In this document: in pieces, positions 12,401-23,613 of the stretch | How positions within the stretch are numbered: the stretch's first letter is position 1 | How the letters are laid out: every line of letters begins with the position of its first letter | Assembly: GCA_021432635.1 (NCBI GenBank) | Contig: MU270021.1 | Span: 876,594-940,593, forward strand | Source: Thozetella sp. PMI_491 | Lineage: Eukaryota; Ascomycota; Sordariomycetes; Chaetosphaeriales; Chaetosphaeriaceae | DNA length: 64,000 nucleotides | Reading direction: 5' to 3' | The notes under the pieces: generated by a model | Database searches by the model: none | Seen by the model: the letters and a program-made list of their open reading frames with translations, nothing else | Told to the model about the DNA's origin: nothing | Made by a program: the position numbers and the translations under genes

Positions 12401-15130
12401 CCTTTTGTCTCGTCTCTGGAGATTGTCATCGTGTCGCGAGACTTTGCGAAGCGACGGCCAAAGCTTGCGCTTTCTGCGCGCCCAGCCTGTCTCTCGTCGG
12501 CTCATTGGGTTGGGACTTGTGTAGGGTGCGAAGATCTTGTTCACGGATTCGGATGGCGTTCGGTCAGGCGATGTGAATGCGCCTAATGCCTGCACCGGCT
12601 CCAGCCCAGCCAGCCAACCCAAGCCCTCGCCAGCCTTCGAAAGGGGGGCTAGGCCTCACAGGGTAATCTTCTAGAAGCTCGCCTACCCCGGTAAAATGCA
12701 TTCATTCTACCACCATTCCGCATACAGAATAACAGCGGACGGCGGACAGGGGGGAGGGGGGTGTGGGAGACAGGGCCTGCTCGGACGGAGCCGACGAGGA
12801 CGGTGAGAGCGAAGAGCGAGCAAGCCATCTCGATGGCGCGATCCACACCAGCGTAAAGCGGCGTGGAGGGCACCACGGCGCCATGTCGTGTACATCACGC
12901 AAAAGACCAACGGTCAGGATGTCTCTAGCACTTTCTGTGCTCTGCACGGCTTCGGCTTTCGACCAGCTTGGAGGGGAAGAGCAGGCGCTCATGTTCGTGA
13001 TCCGCATGGCATGATGATGCCGGAGCGTCCAGTGTGGCGAAAAGATACGCCCCAAGTGACACACACGAACGGAGGCACCGCAGCCGCAAGCAGCTACAGG
13101 CCCCCTTTGCTGATCAGCCGGGCCAAGCATCTGTCCGGGGTCCAAGGTATCGCAATCTGACGTCCCAATCTATCGCTGGTGGTTCTTTTCTTCTTCCCTG
13201 CTCTCTCGCCTTGTCCAGGCTTGCCGCAGGCCCACACACGCCCGCCTCTCGGTTGCAAGCGGCGAGCGGTGCCACGGAGGCAAAAAAGACGGGCTGGCGG
13301 GTCAGGCCAGGGAAGAAGCAGAAGAAAAAAAACGAGGCGACAGGGATTGTGGAATGTTCTGCCAAGTTTCCCAATTGAGAAGAGGCCAAACCCGAACACC
13401 TCCAACACAAGGTTTTTTGTTTGCCCGTGACGCAGACGAGGGGTTTAATTCCTGATTAACGATCACGGCCTGGCTTCATACCCAACCCTTGGCCAATTGG
13501 CCTCGGTTGCCTCCCTTGTGCCACCCAAGGACGGTGGGACCTGTTCAACAGAAGGCGGCCAGGCACGCGACGTTGGCCTGCCATTTGCTGGGCGGGGCGA
13601 AAGATGGTGATGTCGGATGGCAAACCACCGCCCTCCATGAAGCCCATGGGCACGCCGTAATTGTGCATGGTGCAATGCAGTGAGGCACTTAGGAACTCTG
13701 GAACCAACCTTGCCAACCTCTCTCAGGCTGGCGTCGATCGGTTCCCTTCGCGACGCGAATGACGAGGTAGGCTCGTTAGCCCGAAGGCGCTAGTTCATTC
13801 TGGAAAGGGGGGGGTGCTGTAAGGACGGGAAGAGAGGAAGCAAGAGAGGGGCCCAGAGGCACCCAAGCATCCCAAGCAACCCAAGCAACCGGGGCCCGGG
13901 CCCATGACCACCACTCCCACCCACGCCGCCAGCATGCCCTCTGCTAGCCAGTGCTAGGTGCCTGTTATTATTCAGCCCTTGGGCACTGGCAATAGATTGG
14001 ATCCTCATTCGGAACTCGACGAATAGCAGGCCGCCTGCCCGCCGTTTGCACAAGGTCTCAACAGGCCCTAGAGGCACGCCAACGCCTTCGTTGGTCCCCG
14101 GGCCGCGACGGTGTGTGAGTGAGTCTGTGTCCGTAATAGTGCTGGTGCTCGCGCTGGGCTCAGCTCCCATTCTCCATTTTTTGCATCAGCTGCTCGTGTT
14201 GCGCTCATTGCTCATTCCTTCTGGGGCGCCACCGCGCAAACAAACCCCGGGCGAGAGAATGAACCAGGCACCGTCCAATCCATCGCGCAGAAAAAGAATG
14301 GCGGGCGGCGGGCGGCGGACGAAGATCGCGCGCCTGCGCCGTGGGAAGGAGAGACGGAGACAGAGACAAGCAGTAGTAGCAGCGGTAGCAGCGCAGCAGC
14401 AGGAGCAGTAGCCAAGGCTTCTCCTGCCCCCCTCCCTCTCGGGCGCCGGGCATAGGCCTAAAGCCCGAGCACTCCCTCCTCTTTCTGTTCGCTCCCCGGG
14501 GTAAGACATGCGTGTGGTCCGCTTATGCCGTTTTTGCAGCAGCGACGCGGTCCCCATTGGCCACAGCCTAGAAACCAGCATACGGATAGCACGCCTGGGA
14601 AAGGAAGGGGGGAGGGGTCTCTAACCTTGCTCAGCTTTGGTCCAAGCTGTCTTGCCAATGAGCGGTCGGGAAGCTGCCAGGAAAAGTCGCCGCTGGATGA
14701 GCTGATGAGACGCCCACCAACCGAATTGCGAGACCCGAGCCTGACTTTAGCCTCGTCTCTTACGCCCGGCTGAGGAAACTGGAAATTGAAATTTTTTTTC
14801 TTTGAAAAAAAAAGCTGGGTTCGTGAGATGAGGCTCAATTACGGTAACCGCTATGCGCCCGAGGTAGGACCCTCTAGGAAGGACCTCGACCGATATTGGG
14901 GGGAAGCCAGCCGGCGGCGAGCTTAGTGCTTTCGGCTGCCGGCAACCTTGTCGATCACGAGTGAAGACCACTGATTCTCGGAACATGCTAAAGCTGCTCC
15001 CTAGAGACAAAAGGGGGGGTCTCGGAAGTTGCCATTAGGGGCTTTCCGACGTGGGCATGCACGCTACGGTCATTGGAATGTCTGGACGTCCCCCGACCCC
15101 GGCGACTGAACTAATTAGTGAGGCGGGATG

Positions 15131-15245
15131 GAGTATGTATGCGTATGTGTGGATATGCGTCTATATGTGTGTTGTAGGTGCGTCTGCGCCTGCGCCTGCG
15201 TCTGCGTGCGCGTGGTGTGCGTGCGTGTGTCTGGATGCGTACGGA
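15131..15245. repeat. Alternating purine-pyrimidine (TG/CG) tract
   Basis: About 115 bases rich in TGTG, TATG, TGCG and GCGTG steps, including a run of tgcgcc and tgcgtc hexamers. This is a degenerate microsatellite with Z-DNA-forming character. It has no link to a gene that I can see. Confidence 0.6.
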
Positions 15246-16020
15246 ATACATGACCGTGTGTTATGCGCGCCAGCGTTTTCGCTAGGGCGGCGACGACATG
15301 CACTTCGAAACGCACTTGGAATTGCAGCCACGCTTCTTGCACCTCTTGCCCCTCCTTCCCATGGGCCAGAGGCATGGTGTGTGGCATCGTTGGTACCTTG
15401 ACTTTTTGGAAGCATGCATCCTGGGGCGCAAGCTATGGCGCTAGTCCGCTGGGCTCACGCTTGTTCGCATTCGACCTCCAGTGTCATGCGCATACGTAGT
15501 ACGGACGGTGGAACGGGGAAGGCGCCCGCGAGGATGGCCAGCAGCTCAGCGGCCGCGGCACACCGCAACCCGCAACCATGCTTCGTGGACCGCTCGTCTG
15601 TTATCTCGTCTCCTCCTATTACTCGGCCGGCCATGTGTGTTCCCCTCTTTCTGTGACGCTGGGCCGCCCCGGCTTCGCGCTGCATGGTCGATCAGGAAGG
15701 GCCATGTAATTTGATCGCTGTCGTGGTCCCGTGTCCTCTCTTGTCTGGCCCCGATTACCACCATAGCCCCGGATGCGAAGCAAAGTATAACGTGGTCCTC
15801 GATCCAGGTCCTTCCCCATAGCTGTCATCACAGGCTCACCCTCTCCTAGCCTTTCTCCCCGCATGATGGGCTAGGGCGATCGTCGTGTTTCGTCGGCGGG
15901 CTTGCCTGGGGACAAAGGCTCCACGACGACGACGATTGGCCTCCAGGGGCGCTAGCACGTTGTCCACAATGCCATGAGTTGTTCCTGTGCCGTGTTTATT
16001 AATAAAAAAGGGTACCCTTT

Positions 16021-16053
16021 CCCACGCCACCCACGCGACCCACGCCACCCACG
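16021..16053. repeat. Short tandem repeat around CCACCCACG
   Basis: Roughly three and a half copies of a 9- to 10-base unit based on ccacccacg/cgacccacg. Ordinary microsatellite in gene-free DNA. Confidence 0.7.
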
Positions 16054-18692
16054 TCCGCTCTTGGCGGAGAGCCACTGAGCGGGGCCGAGCTTAACCTTTT
16101 CTCTTCCTTCTGGAAGGGGAAGGCAGTCGATCGCTGCTGGACTTTGCCCTTCGCTCCCATGGCATCGTGCACCTAGTGATCTCAGCGCCGTGTCACTATC
16201 CCTAACATCCCTAACCCGGGAGACCCTGGATTGACTGCCCAGTCGAAACACATCTGGCGATGGGCTCCAAGAGGCAGTTGGGGTCTCCTGCTACGTAGTA
16301 GGTCCCAGCTGGCTGGTATCATATTGATGACGACTTAACTTGGCCTGCCCGCCGCTGTTGGCGTCGGCGGGGGACTTTGATCTGTTACCTGCCTAACCGA
16401 CCCGGTGCCAGTGGCCGGGAACCACCACCAAGACGGGAACCAGGTCATCCAAACCGGATCGCCCAGTGTATCCGCGAAGTGCCACACATCCCAAGGGACC
16501 TTCCGGCTCCCTAAACGGAGGCGAGCTTCCATCCCAATCAGCGAAGAGGCCCCTCCCATTCCCTCTTCCCCATTACGGCACTGTGTAAAGTGGATGGATG
16601 GTTGGGAGGGTCGATCGCTTGACCTCATTCACTCACTCCCCCTCCCAATTAGGTTGTTTTGTATATTAGACAACTGCCGAGTAGGAATCAAGCATACCCC
16701 GAAGGCTAATTGGAACGTGGCGTAGCGGAGGCATGAAGCACACACACTCTCTTGCAACATGCTGGCTTCGCTGCATACCATCCATCGGGGTGTTGACCTG
16801 CCGCTGCATCTGCACGCCCTGTGAGATGTCAGGCCACTCACCTCTCGTAGCGGCTGCCGTATCAGTCCCGCCAGCGTGCCGGAGCCCCAAGCCCGCTATG
16901 ATGCAGACCTGGTGGCCTTGTCTATGCATCCGCTACCGGCCGACGAGCCATCGGGCTCGCCATCCTTGACTGGCGCGGTCGCTCCGGGGAGAACAGAGAG
17001 GCCGGCCCTAACGGCGACGTAGAGGGTGGATCTAGGATGTGGAGCGAGTAAATAAACCACCTGGCCGGAAGGTTTCGGTGGGACTGAAGGCAGCAACAGC
17101 GCGAGGATGTTACGTCTAGTTTGGCTAACGACGCAAAAAAAGGCCCTCGGAGAGCTCGGCGGGACTTCGTAGGTTTCGTGGTATTATTGCTCGGAGCAGC
17201 GCGGCGACCATCCACTCGAGCTGTTTCAGCCCGGCCGGAGACTGGGCAATAATACGCCGGAAGAGGAATGCTGCTGGGTACAATCCCAAGTGGCTCCTGC
17301 TCCGGGCATGCCCTCGGGGTGCGCGCGAGTCCGGAGTGGCTGTGGACGAAGGGAAAGCGAACGGACGACGGGCTTCCGTCCAGGATGATTCTTGCAGGGC
17401 CGTCTCCTGATTGCGATAAGCTATAGAGGCCTGACAATATCTGTCGTCCAGCGGTGTGTGTAATCCGAGCCCACTGTGGCGTGTCCCTGGCGGTCACTTG
17501 CACCTCGGATAAGAAAACTAGTGGTTCGACCGCAGAGTAAGGAAACGAGAATTAGCCGCCCGCTCTACTGCTAGGTGTTGCCTCGCCAGCGTCGACGGCC
17601 AGGTCGTCACGAGAGAACGTGACCATGTCCCGCCGCAGCGTTGGTAATCCTGGCGAGATCGTAGCGGCCGATGGGATCATGGTGAAGGAAGAACGGCAAG
17701 TAACACGTAAGAGACGAGGCTGCCATAGCCGCGGGGCCTCATATGATCCCTCGGACCGACCGTTCTAGATCTCGCAGGGCCTTTTTGGCGCCAGTTGCAT
17801 AGCGGACACTCCGACCGCTCGGCAAGCTGCTATGGGAGACTCGGGCCAGAAATTTTTTTGGGCGGCCGCTAGCCTGTACATACATTCCCGCCGGGCCTTC
17901 AAGACAGAGTCATGCAACCGACTAACGGGCGATTTGCGGTGATACACAAGGGCGCTAGAACCCTCCCACCAGCGCCTCATTCGGCCCAGGTCTACGGCGG
18001 TTGAGGGAACGGCACAGGACGTTGGACGTGCCATCGCGGCCACCAAATAAAAAAATCAAAAAAAATCCCGCCATGGGATTGATTACCGAAGCGAAACATT
18101 CCGTTCCAAGGCGCCAATTTGAACGCTTGGTGATGAGTAGTGCGTACCATGCAGCGTAGCAAGGCAAGAAGCTCAACGGCCTAGCGACCGGCTCATCGCC
18201 TTTTTCTTCGCCATATTATCTTTTTTTTTTTCCTTCTGCGCCACCCCTGTTCTAACAATGGGACCTGAAACCGGCCGCGTACTGGAGCAGGTGAGCGAGC
18301 CCCGCGCGTCAACAATGCTTCTCGAAGGCAGCAGAGGGAGGGGCTTCGATGAATTCGATTCGATGGGGTCCCACTTCCTCTCGCTGCTTTTACGGGTCGC
18401 CATCGCCGAACCATCGATTGCAAGAAGCAACACGGCCAGCTGCAAGTGAGGACCTGGGCCTGCGGTATACACGTAAAGCCCCTGATTCGCAAACAACATG
18501 CACCGCACATGGGGGTTCCCTTCATATCGCAGTTTCGCGAGTCTCACGAGATTAGTGAAATGGGTCAGAGCATGGCGAGATGGCTAAGAGGCGGACTGCG
18601 GAACGGGACAGGGTCAGCGTTAACTAAACGTTAGCGCGGAATGGTACTGTGCAGTAGTCTGCGCTTGACACTTGGGCGGAATGGGAGAGGAG

Positions 18693-18716
18693 AAAAAAAA
18701 AAAAAAAAAAAAAAAA
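18693..18716. repeat. Poly(A) run
   Basis: Twenty-four consecutive A. Nothing upstream resembles a retroposed gene or a SINE head, so I treat it as a homopolymer rather than the tail of an element. Confidence 0.9.
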
Positions 18717-19399
18717 GACAACGAGGGAAGCTGGTATCGGGCTAGACCGGGAAAGGTATAATGAGTCTCGGGATCGCGAGGCGAAGCGGCGCATGATTGG
18801 CCAGAGCGTACACCTCTTGGCTTTCGAATGGTTCTAGTGTGCTTCTAGCGTTGCGCCACTTGGAAAGGGGTGCCCACAGCGCTTGGTTGCGGTTGCCCAC
18901 CCTGGCCGCTTCCTCATTTCCTTCTCTTGCGGTCCTCCTCAAGGCTCCAAGGGGGCCCCACTGCAACTGGGGCGAGGGCGAGGGACTTTGTATCGCGGAG
19001 TCACTTCCGCGCGTCCTGGCACACGAGACGGTCCTTGGGCGGGCCCATCGAGACCTAAGGATACCAGACCAGGGGGGTCCCCCCCCCCTGCCTGGCTGGG
19101 TTCCCCTTGGGCTCCGCCCATGTCATCACCCATCACCAGGCCGGAGGGGAAGGGAAGGGAGGGAAGGGGCCAGTGACCGCCAGGCATCGACTCCCTTACC
19201 AGGGCAAGCAGGGGAGGGGAGAGGGGGGCAACACCTAGCTAGTAGGGGTCGGTTGTACGTACCTAGGCGCTACGGTACACAGGTGACAAGCTACTGCACC
19301 GGGAAGGTTCATCACGCTTCTCGGCAGGTTGCGACGACTGATCGAAGCGCTAGGGAAGGAAGAAAGAGGGGTGCCGTCTGAACGGCCCTCTCCTTCTAC

Positions 19400-21537
19400 T
19401 GAGGACAGGGGTTGGAGGGAGGGTGGATTCCCGAGGCTTCGTTCCGTTGCCCTTTTGCACGCCCCCCTTCCCACCACGCCCACCCCTTTTTCGTCACTGG
19501 TCAGCAGCAACATTCAAACACCACCCCCTTCCCGTCTCAATTAAAGACCGGTACCTGCAAGTCGTGTTTGGGTCCGTTTCGTTCTTGCGATCTCCCTTTT
19601 CCGCGACCAACACGCTTGGGTGTGCCTCGCTCTCCCATTTACCAACTCGTCGGGTCTCCCAGTACGGAAATACAGCCATCCCATCCACGAAACCCCGGCA
19701 AGAGAGGGACGGACGACTCGTGTGTCGCGCGATTCGGCCAACTGACCCACGCCAGACAGCCTTGCCTCTAGGCCTCCTCGCTGCTCCGCCTTAGGGGGGC
19801 TTATATGAATCATTCGCGGACCTCAGTGGGCTCCTAGACCACTCATAAACCCGCTCTCTCTCCCCTCCCCGTCTCGGCCACCTCTTGGCCGTGTTCCCGC
19901 CCGCCGCCCGTTTCTCGCTACCCTGCCACACTTCGCGCAGTAGAACCCCCCTCCCCCCCCTGCGTCTTTGTGTTGCCCACCATTTTGGCTGCTGCTTCTG
20001 TGACGCCCAAGAAGCTGCCCGACTTACGCGCGCTCTCGAACCCGGAGGAAACGAAGGAAAAGGGGGATAATAATAACCCTAGCCAATCTTGCTTTTCACG
20101 GCGCTGCCCGAGTGCAGGATTGAAGGCCCACGTTTCGCCTGCATTTTTGGGGGGCATAGACACTAGGCCAGGGAAACACTGGAACCGAACAGGGCTCTCC
20201 GGTGGACTTACTCCCCCAGTCCGGGGCACCCTGTGAATCAATTTCCCGCGCTTCGATGCCTTCGCCGGGACTTCGATAAAACGATAGGCTCTTGCCGACC
20301 CCTGGCACAACCCAACGCCACCACGCATTGCATTCCAGAGCCATACAAAAGTGGCCCGCCGTCCGTCCACCGCCCGGCCCTCGATTTGACTATTCGTCAC
20401 TGACGGCGCCCGCCCGTCCCCCTCCCTCAACTCTAATCCGTGCGGCAGCCTACGACTTAGACCGACAAAACTTACCCGGCATCTGTTTGTCTTAGAGTCT
20501 GCTGGCGCTATCTTGGCCCCATAAACTCAGACACACTTCCGCCTCTCAACCTTCGAACCACCGCGACACTCGCCGCCAACCGGCTCCGCAAGCTTCGTCG
20601 CCATTCGATCGCCGCCCCCTTCGCGCGGATCCATTCCAAGCAAGCGCCTCAGTCTTTTTTTCCTTCTTCTTTCTTTGAGGCGCTTCCTACTTCCGTCTCT
20701 TTCCCACACCCTCGACCCGCTTCTGGCCCTTTGCAGCGTCGAGGTCTCGCTTTTGAGTTACGCCCGCGGCCCTTTGTGTCCAACCGAAAACGCCGCAGAG
20801 GAGCTCCTCCTGCGTTGGGGACTGCCGTGCTGCGCGACCTGTTCGTGTTGAGGTGGTAGAAACATTCTGGGCCCCACGAAGCACAAAGAGACTCCCTCGC
20901 TACGACCTGCACCCAACTCGGTCGTTGACGCCCGCGCGACGTCGCTCAAACCAACGCGAACGGCAGGTTACATATTCTGAGGGATACGCCTCTCCCCTCC
21001 CCTCCCCCCTCCCTGAGACGCACTCTCCCGACCACGCGGCGACAGAGCACCTGCAGCCTGGTGTGGTGTGTCAGTGTCTGCCCACACACACACACACCGT
21101 TCCGCCGCACACCCCCCCTCCTCTCACCACCCCTTTCGAATCTCGGGCATTGCGCGGGCAGACCAGGCCTGGTAATTGGCGGGACGACGCCGGTATTAGC
21201 ATTGGCACGGAACCGAAGGCAAAAGTCGAGCTGCATTGCATGGGGCCCGCACAATAACGACAGCGCCTGAAAGCCTGGTCGAATCAGCGCCCGCCCTTCG
21301 TACCTTGCTCGCTGCATCCCACTCGACAACAACAGGAGGCCACTTATATAGCTGGAGTCGGCCCACCTCGCAGACCTCTTTTGGTGTGAGTAGTGAAGAG
21401 AAAAGGACGGATCGCACACGACTTAATCTACAGGACCCGCGCCCGATTTGCTGAGCCCAGTTGGAGCTGCCGCCCTCGGCCGATCGAGAGCTGCACCGCG
21501 CCCGAAGCGTACTGTGCTGCGATACCTGCCACCCCCA
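19400..21537 (+). promoter_or_regulatory. Pyrimidine-rich promoter/leader of the RGS gene
   Basis: The plus strand is dominated by C/T tracts (for example 19440-19540, 19855-19960, 20400-20440, 20640-20720, 20985-21020 and 21090-21140). Such tracts mark promoters and long 5' leaders in these fungi, and they run up to the RGS start at 21538. No protein gene is seen on either strand. A leader of up to 2 kb is an inference; the transcription start cannot be read from the sequence. Confidence 0.4.
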
Positions 21538-22596
21538 ATGGGTGCCATGCGAAGGTCAAGGAGACAGTCGCCGTCATACCTCAGCCCGAGCCCATCACCC
21601 AGGGAACTATCACCAGCCTCCTCGTCGACCCGCTGGGGCGACGGTAGCTCGACCATGACGACATCACGGCCGGCGAGCTTAATATACATGAACCCCCCGC
21701 CCGCGTTGGCGGACATTCTGTCCAACACGGCGCCGCCACCCTACACAATGGGCGCCTTCATGGCGTTCCTGTCCCAAAACCACTGCTTGGAGACGCTCGA
21801 GTTCACCATGGACGCGGACCGGTACAGGACCAGCTACACGGAGATCCTGGAGCAGGGCGACCCGCGGTGGCTGCGAGACGGACCCGAGCATGTATGCTCC
21901 CTCTGGATGAAGCTGATGCAGGCCTATATATTACCGTGCGGACCCCGCGAGGTGAATCTCCCGGCACATGTACGGGACCGGCTATTATCCTACCCAGCAT
22001 CGCCCATGCCCCCTCACCCGTCGGAACTGGACGAGGCCGTCGGGATTGTGTTCGAACTGATGAACGACTCGCTATTGGTCCCCTTCCTCGAGTCCATGTC
22101 CATATCTTATCCCGAAGCCCCGGAAGAGGAGTCGTCCCCCCCTGGCTCTCGCCAAGGACGCTCCCGCCTGCGCATCCCCAAGGACGCCTCGGCCTCCAGC
22201 ACGAACGAGGAATCCAGCCGCTCTCCCAAGACCAGCTTCCTGCCCCTGCTGCACATTGGCCGCAGCAACGAGACGGCAAGCCGCTCTCCCTCTAACCCTG
22301 AATACCACACAGAGCGCGAGTTCAGCTATTCGGACGACACCGGCAGCGTGGGCACCCCGCCGGGGAACGAGCCCATGACGCCGCCCACGACGCCGCCGAC
22401 CTCTGACTGGACGTTCGGCGCCTCGCCAGGTACCCTGCACCGGGCCATCAGCGCGCACAACAATAGCTGGAAGAAGATGGGGGCCAAGCTGGGACTGGGC
22501 CGCAAGGCACGGTCCAAGCGATCCACTGTTGGTGTCACGTCAGCCGTCGCAGACCCAGATACATATATGAGCGACGGCACCCACTCCCCCTATTGA
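21538..22596 (+). CDS. RGS-domain protein (regulator of G-protein signalling)
   Basis: A single open frame of 352 residues from the first ATG, with MGAMRRSRR at the N-terminus; the frame is open further upstream but without an ATG. Residues about 53-200 form an RGS-like helical bundle, starting PPPALADILSNTAPPP, with MGAFMAFLSQNHCLETLEF and ending in DSLLVPFLES. RGS domains speed GTP hydrolysis on G-alpha subunits and switch off receptor signalling at the plasma membrane. The rest is Ser/Pro-rich, with a basic stretch near the end (GLGRKARSKR). The frame stops at a single TGA (22594-22596), and 12 nt later a second long frame begins in the same phase. The two may be one gene; this is discussed under the next entry. 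I do not assign it to a named fungal RGS subfamily. Confidence 0.8.
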   Translation: MGAMRRSRRQSPSYLSPSPSPRELSPASSSTRWGDGSSTMTTSRPASLIYMNPPPALADILSNTAPPPYTMGAFMAFLSQNHCLETLEFTMDADRYRTSYTEILEQGDPRWLRDGPEHVCSLWMKLMQAYILPCGPREVNLPAHVRDRLLSYPASPMPPHPSELDEAVGIVFELMNDSLLVPFLESMSISYPEAPEEESSPPGSRQGRSRLRIPKDASASSTNEESSRSPKTSFLPLLHIGRSNETASRSPSNPEYHTEREFSYSDDTGSVGTPPGNEPMTPPTTPPTSDWTFGASPGTLHRAISAHNNSWKKMGAKLGLGRKARSKRSTVGVTSAVADPDTYMSDGTHSPY

Positions 22597-22608
22597 AGGT
22601 CACAGGTC

Positions 22609-23613
22609 ATGCTACCACCACTCGACACCTCTATCAACACCACCACCACCGCCACCGAATTTGACATCGAGCCTGCCTCTGCCTGCTCGCCCTCCACCGA
22701 CATCACTCATGACCCTGTGATCGATGACAGCGCTACCATCACGAGCCAGATGAACCTGGTTGACTCGTCGGCGCCGCCGGACACCCCCAGGGTACGGCAG
22801 CAGGAAGAGGCATCGATCCTTTCTACCACGTCAACACTCTCAAATTCATCGATGGACTGGGAAGAGCCACACCCGGGGCGGCGGCTATCGTATGACGATG
22901 CCGCCGCTCGCCGTGACTCGAACGGAGGAGCCGGGGGTAGCATGGCCGCAAAAGACTGCCGGCATCCCGGACCTTACCAGGACCGCGGGCACGGCGCCCG
23001 CCGTGTCGCACACCCTCGCCTGCGCCTCTCGAGCTTGAAGCCGCTCATGATCCCCGCCCAGGTGCCCGAGGAGCACAATCCGCAACACCACGGCATGTTC
23101 GACATCCGCAGCGCCCCGCTTCCCGAGAAGCAAGGTCAGACATTCAACTTCAGCTCCGACCCCATCATCCAGTCGGCCATCGACAAGGAGACGGGCTTCC
23201 CGCCCGGCGCCGTCATCGTCGACCCGGTCTTGGAGGCGGACGACGAGCCCACCCTGCACGCCTCGCTCGGCAAGGAGCTGGAGGCCGGCGTCATGGTGAC
23301 CACCATGGCCACGGCGACACCCGTCTCCACTCCTGTCTCGGAGAGGCCGTGCTCGGGCCTGTACTTCAGCGACTTCTCGAACCATCTCTCCAAGGCGTTC
23401 GGTGAGCCGCGGCCGTCCGAGGACAGCGCGTCGCTATCGACGCATGACTCGGACGTCTTCTCCCGCATCGCACCGGACGAGGACCTGTACGGATGGGACG
23501 CCGAGCTGACTCGCCAGTGCAGCGAGGTACCCTGCTATCCGAAGCTGAGGTATAGGCGCGCCGGTGGCCAAAAGAAGAGCTTGCTCTACCGCGTGTTTAG
23601 CGGGCGTATGTAA
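22609..23613 (+). CDS. Second frame after the RGS gene; unknown, probably the C-terminal part of the same gene
   Basis: 334 residues starting at an ATG 12 nt after the TGA of the RGS frame and in the same reading phase. I see no known domain. It is Ser/Thr/Asp-rich, with a conserved-looking end (QKKSLLYRVFSGRM). Other protein-like parts are SSLKPLMIPAQVPEEH and SGLYFSDFSNHLSKAFGE. There is no room for a separate promoter, so it must share the RGS transcript unless transcription starts inside the RGS coding sequence. Ways to join the two are TGA readthrough, a sequencing error, or an in-frame intron. The intron options that keep phase (22512-22598, 22534-22605 and 22539-22598) all have weak sites and no branch motif. 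Reinitiation on a two-cistron mRNA is also possible. Confidence 0.6.
   Translation: MLPPLDTSINTTTTATEFDIEPASACSPSTDITHDPVIDDSATITSQMNLVDSSAPPDTPRVRQQEEASILSTTSTLSNSSMDWEEPHPGRRLSYDDAAARRDSNGGAGGSMAAKDCRHPGPYQDRGHGARRVAHPRLRLSSLKPLMIPAQVPEEHNPQHHGMFDIRSAPLPEKQGQTFNFSSDPIIQSAIDKETGFPPGAVIVDPVLEADDEPTLHASLGKELEAGVMVTTMATATPVSTPVSERPCSGLYFSDFSNHLSKAFGEPRPSEDSASLSTHDSDVFSRIAPDEDLYGWDAELTRQCSEVPCYPKLRYRRAGGQKKSLLYRVFSGRM

Larger units (their letters stand above)
6270..21537. other. 15-kb GC-rich stretch with no supportable protein gene
   Basis: Both strands are covered by short overlapping frames with Arg/Pro/Gly-rich low-complexity translations, as expected from GC-rich noncoding DNA. I found no domain motif, no tRNA with a convincing A box and B box pair, and no dispersed 5S rRNA. 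The stretch holds simple repeats that are listed separately, homopolymer runs (for example G at 11894-11910 and A at 18693-18716), and a C/T-rich promoter-like part from about 19400 to 21500 leading into the RGS gene. Unlike the transposon at 58.7 kb it is not AT-rich, so RIP does not explain the lack of genes. Confidence 0.55.

Noticed and set aside
12005-12586. 193-codon plus-strand frame
   Set aside because: Same reasons: no protein-like segments, several overlapping frames of similar length, GC-driven.
18560-18640. Leu/Ser-tRNA-like string ggcgagatggctaagaggc
   Set aside because: Only the A-box region resembles a tRNA; no B box follows at the proper distance.
18600-18720. Poly(A) run as the tail of a retroposed element
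   Set aside because: No target duplication, no recognisable SINE/LINE sequence before it, and many other homopolymers in the region.
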